Positions 16,843 through 25,785 are shown, numbered from the stretch's first letter. The stretch is 64,000 nt of DNA from Corynebacterium stercoris (GCF_024160105.1 NZ_JAMFTQ010000009.1:1-64000); one strand, 5' to 3'. Notes: a model not told the origin generated them from the sequence alone. A program made the numbers and translations.

Positions 16843-18399
16843 TTACGAGTTACCTCCTGGGGCGGGTGTGGCGTTTGGTAATTCTAGCCCACCTTGTCCC
16901 TGGCCGGGCTGGGGCTGCGTGTTTTCCGGCGTGGCTACCTGCGGGGTTGCGGGTTGCGACGGCACCGACGGGCTCGGTGCCGGGGCCGGCGCGGAGGTCG
17001 ACGGCTGGGCCGGGGCCCGCGTCTCGGTCTCCGGCTCGAACGTCACCGTCCCGGGTTCGCGCTGGTCACGCGGGACAGTCGGGCGCTCTGACACGGTTTC
17101 CTGCACCGTCGTGGTGCTCACCTGCGTCTCCACCGTGGTGGTCTCGGTCGGCGGCGGGGCCGGCGTGGTGGTCCGCGTCGGCGCGGGGCCGAACACCCCG
17201 TTCAGCGCGCCGCTGGTCCACGCCCACGCCGCGCCGCCGCCGATCAGGGCCAGCGCCAGGAGCGTCGCAATAATCGGCCCCGCTTTCGAGGACTTCTGCT
17301 TGCCGACGCTTTGGTCCCCGCGCATCGGCGCAGCAGCACGCGCCGGCACTGGGGCCGGAGCGGGCTGGCGCTGCGGCTGCGGCGGGCCGACCTGCTGGCG
17401 GTTGGCGGCTACGGCCTTCGCGGACGAGGGGGGATAGGCACCGGCGGGGCGGGTGGTGCGGTTCTCGGAGACGTCGGCAAGCACCTGTGTCGACGCCGTG
17501 GGGGAGGGTTCCGTCGCGATGACCTGGGTGCGTCCCCCCGGCTGCGCCGGGCGCATGCCGTCGCGGACCTGGCTGACGGCGAGCTGCATCTCGTTGCCGT
17601 CGCGGAAGCGCAGCTGCGGGTCCTTGCGCAGGCCGATTTCGATGAGCTCGCGCGCGGGTGCGGAGACGGAGATCGGCAGCGGCGGCGGCTCGTTGTTGAC
17701 GTGCGCGAGCGCGACGGAGACGGAGGAATCGCCGGTGAACGGGCGGGAGCCGGAGAGCATCTCGTAGCCGACCACGGCGAGCGAGTAGACGTCGGATGCC
17801 GGGGTGACCGCCATGCCCTGCGCCTGCTCCGGGGAGACGTACTGCGCGGTGCCCACCACCATGCCCGTGCGGGTCAGCGGCACGGCGGCCGCGGCCTTGG
17901 CGATGCCGAAGTCCGTGATCTTGATCTGCCCGTTCTGGGTGATCATGAGGTTGCCCGGCTTGATGTCGCGGTGGATCAGCCCCATGCGGTGGATCAGCGC
18001 GAGGCCGTGCGCCGCCTGCTCGAGCACGTCGAGGGCCACGTCCTCATCCAGCTTGCCCTCGCGGGCGATGAGGTCCGCCAGGGATTCGCCGCGGATGTAC
18101 TCCATGGCGATGAAGCACATGGTGAACCCGGCCGGGGTCTGCACCTCGCGGTAGTCGTAGGTGCCCACCACGTTGGGGGAGTTGATGCCCTCGGCAGCCA
18201 GCGCCTCGTTGCGGAAACGGTCTAAAAACTCCTGGTTGGCGGAGTATTCCGGGCGCAGCACCTTCAGCGCCACCTCGCGCTCGTTGACCACGTCATCCGC
18301 CAGCCACACGGTGGACATGCCGCCGTGGCCGATAATCCACTGCAGCTGGTAATCAGCGCCGATGAGCTGCTGCAAATCTTCGCGGTTCTCAGTGTTCAT
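16843..18399 (-). CDS. pknA: Serine/threonine protein kinase PknA
   Basis: The 518-residue kinase has a full catalytic domain (residues about 15-280) with IGHGGMSTVW, VALKVLRPEY, HRDIKPGNLM, DFGIAKAAAA and GTAQYVSPEQ. A Pro/Ala-rich linker and one membrane helix (ATLLALALIGGGAAWAW) follow. The extracellular tail is rich in Thr and Pro and lacks PASTA repeats, which is the usual distinction from PknB. Substrates known for the family include cell-division and cell-wall proteins. It starts 13 nt after pbpA and is probably cotranscribed. Confidence 0.96.
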   Translation of the reverse strand: MNTENREDLQQLIGADYQLQWIIGHGGMSTVWLADDVVNEREVALKVLRPEYSANQEFLDRFRNEALAAEGINSPNVVGTYDYREVQTPAGFTMCFIAMEYIRGESLADLIAREGKLDEDVALDVLEQAAHGLALIHRMGLIHRDIKPGNLMITQNGQIKITDFGIAKAAAAVPLTRTGMVVGTAQYVSPEQAQGMAVTPASDVYSLAVVGYEMLSGSRPFTGDSSVSVALAHVNNEPPPLPISVSAPARELIEIGLRKDPQLRFRDGNEMQLAVSQVRDGMRPAQPGGRTQVIATEPSPTASTQVLADVSENRTTRPAGAYPPSSAKAVAANRQQVGPPQPQRQPAPAPVPARAAAPMRGDQSVGKQKSSKAGPIIATLLALALIGGGAAWAWTSGALNGVFGPAPTRTTTPAPPPTETTTVETQVSTTTVQETVSERPTVPRDQREPGTVTFEPETETRAPAQPSTSAPAPAPSPSVPSQPATPQVATPENTQPQPGQGQGGLELPNATPAPGGNS

Positions 18400-18412
18400 G
18401 CTGTGTCACCTC

Positions 18413-19879
18413 TTAGTTCCTTGCTGCATCGGAGTTCTCGGCCGGCGGGGGCGGCGGGGCGGGCGCGGCGTAGAGCACCGCGCGCCCCAGCGGGGAGGAC
18501 ACCTGGCCGCCGGTCGCGCCCGCGCCCAGGTTGCCGCCGTTCTTCACCACCACGGCCACCGCCACGTCCTTGCCCTTGTCAAAGGCCACGTACCACACGT
18601 GCGGGTCCGCGCCCTCGGCGTGCTCGGCGGTGCCGGTCTTTGAGGCGAAGCCGTTGCCGTCGTAGCCCCAGGTGGCGCGCTCGGAGCCGTACATCAGGTC
18701 CGCGATGGTCGCGGCTTCCTCCGGGGTGAGCGCCTCGTTGAGCTGCCGCGGGCGGGCCGCGGACACCTCGGTGAGGTCCGGGCGGAGCACACGCTTGACG
18801 ACGTACGGAGCCATCCGCTTGCCGTCGTTCGCCACCGTCGCGGCCATGACCGCGGCCTGGGTTGCCGTCATGGTCACGTCGCGCTGGCCGATCGCGGACT
18901 GCGCTACCTCCGGCCCGCTCGGCAGGTCGCCGAGGGAGCCCGCGGCGGCCGGCAGGCCCATGTCGTAGCGCTCGCCGACGCCGAAGGCGGTGGCCGCGTC
19001 TCGCAGCCCGTCCGCGCCGGCAGCGAGGCCCATCTGCACAAACGCCGTGTTGCAGGACAGCGCGAACGCGGTGCGCAGCGTCACTTCGCCGCCGCCGGCG
19101 CAGGGCATGCCGCCGTAGTTGGTCAGCGGGATGTCCGTGCCCGGCAGGATGGTCTGCGCTTCGCCCGTGAGCAAGCTGTCCGGCGTGAAGCCGGCGCGCA
19201 GGCCCGCGGCGGTGGTGATGATCTTGAAGATGGAGCCCGGCGGCAGCTGGTCCTGCATCGCGTGGTTGAGCAGGGGCTTGCCCGGGTTGGCGTTCACGTC
19301 CGCCCACGCGCCCTCCGCCGTCTGCGGGTTGGCGATCAGGTTCGGGTCGTAGGAGGGGGAGGAGGCCATGGCGAGCACCTCGCCCGACGACGGCCGCAAC
19401 GCCACAATCGCGCCCTCGAACCCGCGGCTGTTCAGCTGGTCAAAGGCCAGGGCTTGGAGCTGCGGATCGATAGTCAGCTCGACGGAGTTGCCCACGTGGT
19501 CATCCTCCTGGCCGGTGCGCAGGAAGCGGGAGGAGGAGCCGGCGGTGTCGCCGGTCAGCGAACCGTTGTAGCCGGCCTCCAGCTGGGCGGTGCCGTATCG
19601 GTCCGAGACGTAGCCAAGCACCGGCGCGAAGGAGAACGGCATGTTCGGGTACGCGCGCTGGTAGAAGCCGGATTCGTTCTTGAAGCTTTCCGCGAGCACC
19701 TGGCCGCCGGCGCTGATCTGCCCGCGGTTGATGCGCTTGAGGTCCATGGTGATGCGGGAGTTGCGCGCGTCCTGGGCGTACTCCTCCTCGCGGAAGCCCT
19801 GGACCACCGTGAAGTGCACCAAAAGCGCCAGGATGAGCAGCAGGGAGAACACCGCCCCCAGACGAATGGACTTATTCAT
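18413..19879 (-). CDS. pbpA: Class B penicillin-binding protein PbpA (transpeptidase)
   Basis: The 488-residue protein has an N-terminal membrane anchor (LGAVFSLLLILALLVHFTVV), a dimerisation region, and a transpeptidase domain with the three active-site motifs: SIFK (in PPGSIFKIITTAAG), SCN (FALSCNTAF) and KTGT (FASKTGTAEH). It cross-links peptidoglycan during elongation and septation. It works with the RodA polymerase encoded just upstream; the ATG follows the rodA stop codon with no gap, a tight coupling that suggests equimolar synthesis. Confidence 0.96.
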   Translation of the reverse strand: MNKSIRLGAVFSLLLILALLVHFTVVQGFREEEYAQDARNSRITMDLKRINRGQISAGGQVLAESFKNESGFYQRAYPNMPFSFAPVLGYVSDRYGTAQLEAGYNGSLTGDTAGSSSRFLRTGQEDDHVGNSVELTIDPQLQALAFDQLNSRGFEGAIVALRPSSGEVLAMASSPSYDPNLIANPQTAEGAWADVNANPGKPLLNHAMQDQLPPGSIFKIITTAAGLRAGFTPDSLLTGEAQTILPGTDIPLTNYGGMPCAGGGEVTLRTAFALSCNTAFVQMGLAAGADGLRDAATAFGVGERYDMGLPAAAGSLGDLPSGPEVAQSAIGQRDVTMTATQAAVMAATVANDGKRMAPYVVKRVLRPDLTEVSAARPRQLNEALTPEEAATIADLMYGSERATWGYDGNGFASKTGTAEHAEGADPHVWYVAFDKGKDVAVAVVVKNGGNLGAGATGGQVSSPLGRAVLYAAPAPPPPPAENSDAARN

Positions 19880-21238
19880 CTAGGCGCTCACCTCCGCGCG
19901 TCGGCGGCCGGGGGTCTTGGTCATCGCGTTCGCGTCGAACTCCGCCGGGCGGTTCGCGGAGTTGGAGATGCGCAACAGCAGGCCGAACAGGATGTAGTTG
20001 GCCATGATGGAGCTGCCGCCGGCCGACATGAATGGCGTGGTCAGGCCCGTCATCGGCATCATCGAGGAGATGCCGCCGGCGACGACGAAGATTTGGATGG
20101 CAATAGTCGTCGCCAAGCCTGCGGCGAGGAGCTTGCCGTACGTGTCGCGCACGGTGAGCGCGGTGCGGAACCCGCGGGTAATCAGGACGGCGAAGAGGAT
20201 GAGCACGCTGGCCACGCCGATGAGGCCGAGCTCCTCGCCGATCGCGGCGAGGATGTAGTCGGAGTGCACCACGGGGACCAGCTCCGGGTGGCCGTAGCCC
20301 AGGCCGGTGCCGGTCAACCCGCCCCAGCTCAGCGAGATGAGCGCGTTGGCGGGCTGGTTGCCGATGCCCTCAAAGTCCGCGAAGGGGTCGATGAAGTTGG
20401 CCACGCGCTGCTGGATCTTCTCGCTGACCTGGTAGACGGCGTAGCCGCCGATGGCCACAAGGCCCACGCCGATGAACAGCCAGGACGCGCGCGAGGTGGC
20501 GAAGTAGACCATCGCGAGCACGGTGGCGAAGAGCAGCAGCGCCGGGCCGAAGTCGTTGGACACGCCCATGATCAGGATCGCAATGGCCCAGACCACCAGG
20601 ATCGGCGCGAGGTCGCGCAGGCGGGGGAACGTCAGGCCCAGGAAGCGCTTGCCGGCCACGGTGAACAGGGCGCGCTTCTGAGCCAAGAGCTGCGCGAAGA
20701 AGATCAGCAGCAGGATCTTGGAGAACTCGCCCGGCTGGATCGAGAATGGCCCGAGCCACAGCCAGATGCGCGCTTCCTCGTACCCCGGCGGCTGCGGCCA
20801 CACCAGCGGCAGCGCCAGCAGGATGAGGCCCACGAGGCCGAGCAGGTAGGAGTAGCGCGAGAGCGACTTGTGGTCGCGGATGATCGCCATCGTGAGCACC
20901 ATGAGGACCACGCCCACGAAAGACCACATCATCTGGCGCTCCGCCAGGGGGCCGTAGTTCGGGCGATCCGCGAGGTCAATGCGGTAGATGATAACCAGGC
21001 CGATGGCGTTGAGCAGTGAGACAATCGGCAGCATCGTCTGATCCGCGTGCGGCGCGAGGTAGCCGATGGCCACGTGCGCCACCGCGTACACGCCGATGAA
21101 CCCGCCCACCAGGATCAGCATGTCCTGGCTCAGCGTCCGGCCCTGGCTCAGCTCGAGGCTGAACAGCATGAGCAGGAGCAAACCCGCCGAGCCGATCAGC
21201 AGGAAGAGCTCCTTTTTGCGTCCGAGCAGTCCGCTCAC
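19880..21238 (-). CDS. rodA: RodA/FtsW-family peptidoglycan glycosyltransferase
   Basis: The 452-residue membrane protein has about 12 helices. It carries SEDS hallmarks: WLWLGPFSIQPGEFSKILLL, NDFGPALLLFATVLAMVY and FVVAGGISSMMPMTGLTTPFMSAGGSS. SEDS proteins polymerise lipid II with a cognate class B PBP, here PbpA. I chose GTG 21238, which overlaps the pstP stop by 4 bp (GTGA); the frame is open further upstream but runs inside pstP. Confidence 0.95.
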   Translation of the reverse strand: MSGLLGRKKELFLLIGSAGLLLLMLFSLELSQGRTLSQDMLILVGGFIGVYAVAHVAIGYLAPHADQTMLPIVSLLNAIGLVIIYRIDLADRPNYGPLAERQMMWSFVGVVLMVLTMAIIRDHKSLSRYSYLLGLVGLILLALPLVWPQPPGYEEARIWLWLGPFSIQPGEFSKILLLIFFAQLLAQKRALFTVAGKRFLGLTFPRLRDLAPILVVWAIAILIMGVSNDFGPALLLFATVLAMVYFATSRASWLFIGVGLVAIGGYAVYQVSEKIQQRVANFIDPFADFEGIGNQPANALISLSWGGLTGTGLGYGHPELVPVVHSDYILAAIGEELGLIGVASVLILFAVLITRGFRTALTVRDTYGKLLAAGLATTIAIQIFVVAGGISSMMPMTGLTTPFMSAGGSSIMANYILFGLLLRISNSANRPAEFDANAMTKTPGRRRAEVSA

Positions 21239-22617
21239 TTCGCCACCTCCCGGCAGGCCTGCGCGGGTTGGGCGGCCTCTGCGCCGTCCTTGTCCACGCA
21301 GACAGGCAGTGCCTCGTTGGCGAGCCTGCCCAAAAGGCCCAGCACCGCGTCGTAGGAGCCGCCCGGGAAGCGCTCCGTCGCGTCCTGGTGGCTGGCGGGC
21401 AGGTCCGACTGGTTGAAGACGTGGCAGCTGGCGGACTCCGGCACGTTCACAGACACGATCCGCAGCTGGTTCTTCTCGTCGATGCACGCGTGCTGGATTT
21501 CCTCGCGCTTCTGCTTCGAGCCGTGCTCGATGACAAACGCGCCGTCCTGGTCCACGTTGAGGAAGTACAGGTCAGTCGTCTTATTGCGCACCCACATCAC
21601 CCCGGCGAACACCAGAATGATGGCCAGCAGTAGGCAGCCGACTACCCACGGCCAGACGGTGCGGCGGGGGCGTTGGGGGCGTTGGGGGCCCTCCGCATCG
21701 TCGGCGGCACCCTCAGCCGCGTCCGCGGGCTGGGTCTTCGTGCGGTTGTGGTCCGGCTGGATGGTCTCGGACTTGCGCAGCAGCGCCGCCGCACGGCTTG
21801 CCGACGAATTCGGGTGCGTCGACTCGTAGCCCGGCGCCAGCGCCCCGACGATCGCCGGGGCGGAGCTTTCCTCGCTTGCCGACGCCGCTCCCGCGACCAC
21901 ATCAGCAACCACAACCGTGATGTTGTCCGGGCCGCCGGAGCGCAGCGCCAACTCGATGAGGCGCTGGGCCGCGATCTCCGGGGTGCCCTGGTCGAGGGCG
22001 ACGGCGATCGTCTCGTTGGTGACCGGGTCCGACAAGCCGTCGGAGCACAGCAGGATGCGGTCGCCCGCCTTGGCCTCCACCATCTCCAGGTGCGGCTCCA
22101 CTGGGCGGCCCGTGTAGGCCTTGAGGATCAGCGACTTCTGCGGGTGGGAGGACACGTCCTCCGGGTTCAGCTTGCCCTCGTCGACCAGTGACTGCACAAA
22201 GGTGTCGTCGACCGTGAGCTGGGTGAGGGCGCCGTCGCGAAGCAAATAGCCCCGGGAATCGCCGACGTGGATCATGCCGAACTGGGTGCCGTTGAACATC
22301 AGCGCCGTGAGCGTGGTGCCCATGCCCTGCTGCTCCGGGTGCTCCGCGACGGAATCCTCGATCGCCGCGTTGGCGTCCTCCGCGGCCGCGCCGAGCAGGG
22401 CCAGCAGGTCCGCGTCGCCCGGCGACTTATCCAGGTGCTCGAGGTGGGTCACCATGAGCTGGGAGGCGATTTCACCGGCGGCGTGGCCGCCCATGCCGTC
22501 GGCAAGCGCGAGCAAGTGCGGGCCGGCGTACGCGGAATCCTCGTTGTTGCCGCGGACCAAGCCGCGATCGGACGCGGCGACGAAGTTGAGGTGCAGCTGC
22601 TGCGTGTTCTCCGTCAT
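21235..22617 (-). CDS. pstP: PP2C-family Ser/Thr protein phosphatase PstP
   Basis: The 460-residue protein has an N-terminal PP2C domain (about 1-245) with the metal-binding motifs RGLVRGNNEDSAY, LLALADGMGGHAAGE, IHVGDSRGYLL, LCSDGLSDPV and GGPDNITVVV. A Pro/Arg linker, one membrane helix (VWPWVVGCLLLAIILVFAGV) and an extracellular domain with several cysteines follow. It reverses phosphorylation by PknA and PknB. ATG 22617 overlaps the fhaB stop by 4 bp (ATGA), giving coupled translation. Confidence 0.96.
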   Translation of the reverse strand: MTENTQQLHLNFVAASDRGLVRGNNEDSAYAGPHLLALADGMGGHAAGEIASQLMVTHLEHLDKSPGDADLLALLGAAAEDANAAIEDSVAEHPEQQGMGTTLTALMFNGTQFGMIHVGDSRGYLLRDGALTQLTVDDTFVQSLVDEGKLNPEDVSSHPQKSLILKAYTGRPVEPHLEMVEAKAGDRILLCSDGLSDPVTNETIAVALDQGTPEIAAQRLIELALRSGGPDNITVVVADVVAGAASASEESSAPAIVGALAPGYESTHPNSSASRAAALLRKSETIQPDHNRTKTQPADAAEGAADDAEGPQRPQRPRRTVWPWVVGCLLLAIILVFAGVMWVRNKTTDLYFLNVDQDGAFVIEHGSKQKREEIQHACIDEKNQLRIVSVNVPESASCHVFNQSDLPASHQDATERFPGGSYDAVLGLLGRLANEALPVCVDKDGAEAAQPAQACREVAK

Positions 22618-23063
22618 GGCATAAGCCTCACAATCGTGCGTCCCATCTTGATGTCGGTGCCCACTTGCACCCTCTCCGGTTGGTCGATGCGCATACCCTG
22701 CACAAACGTTCCGTTGCGCGAGTCTAGGTCCTCGATGAACCACTCGCTGCCCCGCCTGAACAGGCGCGCGTGGCGCGACGACGCGAAATCATCCCCAAGC
22801 TGGAAGTCGTTATCCGGCCCGCGGCCGATAGTCACGTCCTCCACGCTGGCGATCTCCATGTGCGAGCCCTGCAGCGGGCCCTCCACCACCGTCATCTGCC
22901 GCGCCTTGTCGCGCTTCACCGGTGCCTGCGCCGCCGCCTGCCGACGCACAACCCCAGCCGCATTCACCAAATCCTTCCGCTGCACCCACATAACCAGCAG
23001 GATGAACAGCCACAGCAGGGCGAGCAGCCCGAAACGGGCGCTCAAGATCACTGTCGGGTCCAT
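22614..23063 (-). CDS. fhaB: FHA-domain protein FhaB
   Basis: The 149-residue protein has an N-terminal membrane helix (RFGLLALLWLFILLVMWV) and a C-terminal forkhead-associated domain (about 65-148) with VTIGRGPDNDFQL, SSRHARLF and DLDSRNGTFVQG. FHA domains bind phosphothreonine; homologues bind phosphorylated partners of PknA/PknB during division. ATG 23063 is favoured by GGAAGG eight bases upstream; an in-frame GTG at 23072 sits too close to that site. The 66-bp gap to fhaA contains a GC hairpin at about 23090-23110. Confidence 0.94.
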   Translation of the reverse strand: MDPTVILSARFGLLALLWLFILLVMWVQRKDLVNAAGVVRRQAAAQAPVKRDKARQMTVVEGPLQGSHMEIASVEDVTIGRGPDNDFQLGDDFASSRHARLFRRGSEWFIEDLDSRNGTFVQGMRIDQPERVQVGTDIKMGRTIVRLMP

Positions 23064-23129
23064 GGGGTTCACCTTCCTTGGGGTTTGGGCGCTCCGGCGC
23101 GGCCGGAGCGGGGTCTCAGGCGCGGGGTC

Positions 23130-24029
23130 TTAGGCGCGGAAGTACTCCGTGCTCGGGTGGCTGGCAGCGTCGCCCGGGAGCGGCTCGGGCTGCTCCTGCA
23201 CCTGCTCGGCCAGGGCACTCGCAGTGCGCGGCTCCACAATGCGCACCTCGATGTGGGAATGGCCGACGGTGATGACGTCGCCGTCGGCAAGCATCCAGTT
23301 CTCCACCGGCTCATCGTTGACGGTGGTGCCGTTGGTGGACTGCAGATCTACCAGCACAGCCACCTCGCCGTCCCAGGTGATCTCCGCGTGCTGGCGCGAC
23401 ACGCCAGTATCCGGCAGGCGGAAATCAGCCTCGTTGGAACGGCCCAGAATGTTGGATCCCTCGTGCACGAGGTAGGTACGCGACGAGCCGTCCTGCAAAA
23501 GGAGGCTCACCGTCGGCAGGCCGCCGGCGGCTTGCGTGGTGTTGGGTTCGGACATCTCATTCTCCTGGTTCTGCGCCAGCTTCCCGAGACGGGAGCCGGC
23601 ACCGGGCTTCGGCTCCGCGTAGATCGCGTCGAAGCCGCTGGCCACATCGGGCTCAGTGTCAATGTACGAGGACACCCGCAGCTGACCGGTGCGCAAACCG
23701 GACTCCTCCGCGATCCGGACAACCGCCGGACCGTCGAGGTACCAACCCTGGTTGCGCACGTACCGCATGAGCTGCTCGGCGAGGTCGACGGGCAGATCCC
23801 GCTGCTGCGACAGGTTCTCCAGGTCCTTCGACGATACGCCCACGGCGTACACGTTCGGCGCCACAACCTCATCCTGGTCCGTGACCACGATGGAATCCTG
23901 GGCCTCCTGGCGAATCAACTCCTCGATCTCAGCCGGCACGACCTTGCCGCCGAACACCGCCGCCATCGAGTTATCCAGCCCGCGCTGAATCGAACTATCC
24001 AGCTTGGCCAACCTATCCATGAATGACAT
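23130..24029 (-). CDS. fhaA: DUF3662/FHA-domain protein FhaA
   Basis: The 299-residue protein combines an N-terminal DUF3662 domain (about 1-125; LDSSIQRGLDNSMAAVFGG, VVPAEIEELIRQEAQDS) with a C-terminal FHA domain (about 190-270; NILGRSNEADFRLPD, VSRQHAEITWDG, DLQSTNGTTVND). It is the first gene of the phosphorylation operon and has a strong GGAGGT site. In mycobacteria the homologue binds the phosphorylated pseudokinase domain of MviN and restrains peptidoglycan synthesis; the same role here is inference. Confidence 0.95.
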   Translation of the reverse strand: MSFMDRLAKLDSSIQRGLDNSMAAVFGGKVVPAEIEELIRQEAQDSIVVTDQDEVVAPNVYAVGVSSKDLENLSQQRDLPVDLAEQLMRYVRNQGWYLDGPAVVRIAEESGLRTGQLRVSSYIDTEPDVASGFDAIYAEPKPGAGSRLGKLAQNQENEMSEPNTTQAAGGLPTVSLLLQDGSSRTYLVHEGSNILGRSNEADFRLPDTGVSRQHAEITWDGEVAVLVDLQSTNGTTVNDEPVENWMLADGDVITVGHSHIEVRIVEPRTASALAEQVQEQPEPLPGDAASHPSTEYFRA

Positions 24030-24532
24030 CTACCCGCACCTCCTTTCTCTGTATGCCTTTGTATGCAGCTCAGGGCACTTTCCGCGCACGCAAGAACGGC
24101 CGAGCGAGCTTCAGGTGCTTTTCGACGCAGTAAGTATATGTCCCACAGCTGCCCGAACCTAGAACCGCGGCTGTGCTCCAGCTGCCGATAGAGAGGTGCG
24201 ACCGCTGACAGCTCCAACCTTGGGGGGTCGCTGGAGCTCTCAGCGCTGTTGCCGACAGGTGATCAGTTGAAACGTGCAGGTCAGCCAGTTTGCGCTGACA
24301 GCTCCAACCGCTGACAGCTCCAGCCGCGGGTGCGAATGGAGCTCTCAGCGCTGTTGCTGACGTGTGTCAAATTGAAACGTACAGGTCAGAAGGTTGACGT
24401 TGACAGCTCCAGTCGTTGAGAGCTCCAACCGGTAAGCCGAATGGAGCTCTCAGCGCTGCTGCCGACAGCTGACCAGTTGAAACGTGCAGGTCAGCGAGAT
24501 TGCTTTGACAGCTCCAACCGCTGACAGCTCCA

Positions 24533-25192
24533 GCACCCCCTTGCACTTCTCCCCATTAGTTGGACTGTGAGATCGGTTCCTGACTAGTGGGGAGTTTGAT
24601 GTGCGCAGTGACAGTTCGTTGTCGGAGGAGCAGCGGGCACAGTTGGTGGATTTGTTTGAGCAGGGGTTGGGATCTTCTGCTGCAGCGAGGCTCGTTGGTG
24701 TCTCCTCCGGCGGCGCGGACGTTGTATCACCGGTACGAACTTCGTGGCAGGCTATGTCTTGTGCAGAAACCGACTCGCAAGCAGCAACGCACAACGCAAA
24801 GTTCATCAACCGAACCGGCAGCCTCGACCGATTCACGGTCTACTCGTAAACCAAGCCCCCACACACAATCAATCGGACACTCTCAAGAGGACAAGCTTCG
24901 ACGGGAGATTGAACGGTTGCAGGCCGAAAACGCGTATTTAAAGAAATTGCGGGACTTGAGGAATCAGGGACGTGCCTGAAGGTCCAGGTGATCGTCATCT
25001 TCAAGGCGGATCACGGTTCGGAGTATGCCGCTGCGGGTCTTGCCCGTCGAAGTACTCGCCGACGCCATCAGTGAGTACATCACCTGGTGCAACACCGAAC
25101 GAATCCAAGAAAGACTAAAAGGCCTAACCCCGATGCAGTACCGGAACCAACCCCTCAAGCCCCACCAGACCAACTTCTGGGGGCAAGTGCAG
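24533..25192 (+). mobile_element. IS3-family insertion sequence, internally deleted remnant
   Basis: Imperfect terminal inverted repeats are visible: ACCCCCTTGCACTT at the left end (24533 on), and the mirror of ACCCCTGCACTT at the right end (about 25180-25194), both running into AGTTGG toward the interior. The length of about 660 bp is half that of an intact IS3 element (1.2-1.5 kb). OrfA is frameshifted and OrfB lacks most of its catalytic core. The element sits in the loop of one hairpin of the 105-bp array, so it arrived after the array existed. Confidence 0.75.
24601..24979 (+). pseudogene. IS3-family OrfA, frameshifted
   Basis: The start (MRSDSSLSEEQRAQLVDLFE) and helix-turn-helix (LGSSAAARLVGVSSG) are read in the frame of 24601. 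The continuation (AARTLYHRYELRGRLCLVQK, then the leucine-zipper-like RREIERLQAENAYLKKLRDL) is in a different frame, so a small indel near 24710 breaks the gene. Together they rebuild a normal OrfA of about 125 residues. Confidence 0.75.
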
Positions 25193-25195
25193 GGG
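24990..25195 (+). pseudogene. IS3-family OrfB transposase, fragments around a deletion
   Basis: A short piece with ADHGSEYAAAGLARR (the second catalytic Asp region of the DDE core) at about 25008-25052 is followed, in another frame, by LADAISEYITWCNTERIQER and LKGLTPMQYRNQ, the typical OrfB C-terminus. The first Asp and the final Glu of the catalytic triad are missing, so it cannot encode an active transposase. Confidence 0.7.
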
Positions 25196-25624
25196 TCGCT
25201 GGAGCTCTCAGCGTTGTTGCCGACAGGTGACAAGTTAAAACCCGCAGATCAATGAGTTGGCGCTGACAGCTCCAATCGCTGACAGCTCCAACCGCAAAGC
25301 CGAATGGAGCTCTCAGTGTCGTTGACGACAGCTGACCAGTTGAAACCTGCAGGTCAGCGAGATTGCGCTGACAGCTCCAATCGCTGACAGCTCCAGTTAG
25401 CCCACCCTAAGTGGAGCTGTCAGCGTCGGCGGGTGCCAAGAGCACGCTGGCCGGGGCCCTGACCTGCCGCAGCCCCGCCCTCAACTCACACCTACCCGAC
25501 ACCGTAGCCCGACCCCGCCCCAGCCACCCCCGCACCAGACCTCCCCGCCGCCCCCGCAAATCCCACCGTGAGCTGCCGATTTGTTTCGGCGCGGTAGCGC
25601 GGTGCTATAGTGATCGAGTCGCCC

Positions 25625-25708
25625 GCCCGGGTGGCGGAATTGGCAGACGCGCTGGCTTCAGGTGCCAGTGTTCGCAAGGACGTGGGGGTTCAAGTCCCCC
25701 CCCGGGCA
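25625..25708 (+). tRNA. tRNA-Leu (anticodon CAG)
   Basis: The acceptor stem GCCCGGG (25625-25631) pairs with CCCGGGC (25701-25707), followed by discriminator A. The D-arm region TGGCGGAATTGGCAGACGCG, the anticodon arm CTGGC-TTCAGGT-GCCAG with CAG, a long variable arm (class II), and the T arm GGGGG-TTCAAGT-CCCCC are all present. The 3' CCA is not fully encoded. Confidence 0.95.
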
Positions 25709-25715
25709 CAGATGG

Positions 25716-25748
25716 AACCCCGAGGTAAGTCAATTACCTCGGGGTTTT
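25716..25748 (+). terminator. Rho-independent terminator after tRNA-Leu
   Basis: A perfect 13-bp stem (25716-25728 with 25734-25746) with a 5-nt loop is followed by TTTT. It separates tRNA-Leu from trpB. Confidence 0.9.
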
Positions 25749-25785
25749 GCCATACGCAGGGTTTCTGCAGGGGTATCCTCCACAC

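Larger units (their letters stand above)
24203..25425. repeat. 105-bp-period tandem array of hairpin repeats, six units, interrupted by an IS3-family remnant
   Basis: The core TGGAGCTCTCAGCG occurs at 24232, 24337, 24442, 25200, 25305 (with one change) and 25412 (degenerate). Within each block the spacing is 105 bp, apart from 107 bp for the last unit. Each unit carries one or two forward copies of CTGACAGCTCCA that can pair with the core, and a second stem GCTGACC/GGTCAGC about 30 bases later. The array lies in the long gap between fhaA and tRNA-Leu. It is not CRISPR: there are no unique spacers, and the whole unit is conserved. Apart from the insertion, the gap 24030-24202 shows no feature. 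Confidence 0.88.

Noticed and set aside
19262-21019. 585-codon plus-strand frame opposite pbpA/rodA
   Set aside because: No recognisable motif and no ribosome binding site; the reverse genes are conserved and coupled.
24090-24202. Promoter or riboswitch for the fhaA operon within the gap
   Set aside because: No clear hexamers or known riboswitch fold could be recognised; only the ribosome binding site is certain.
24203-25425. CRISPR array
   Set aside because: The conserved unit is the full 105 bp, not a short repeat with unique spacers, and no cas gene is near.
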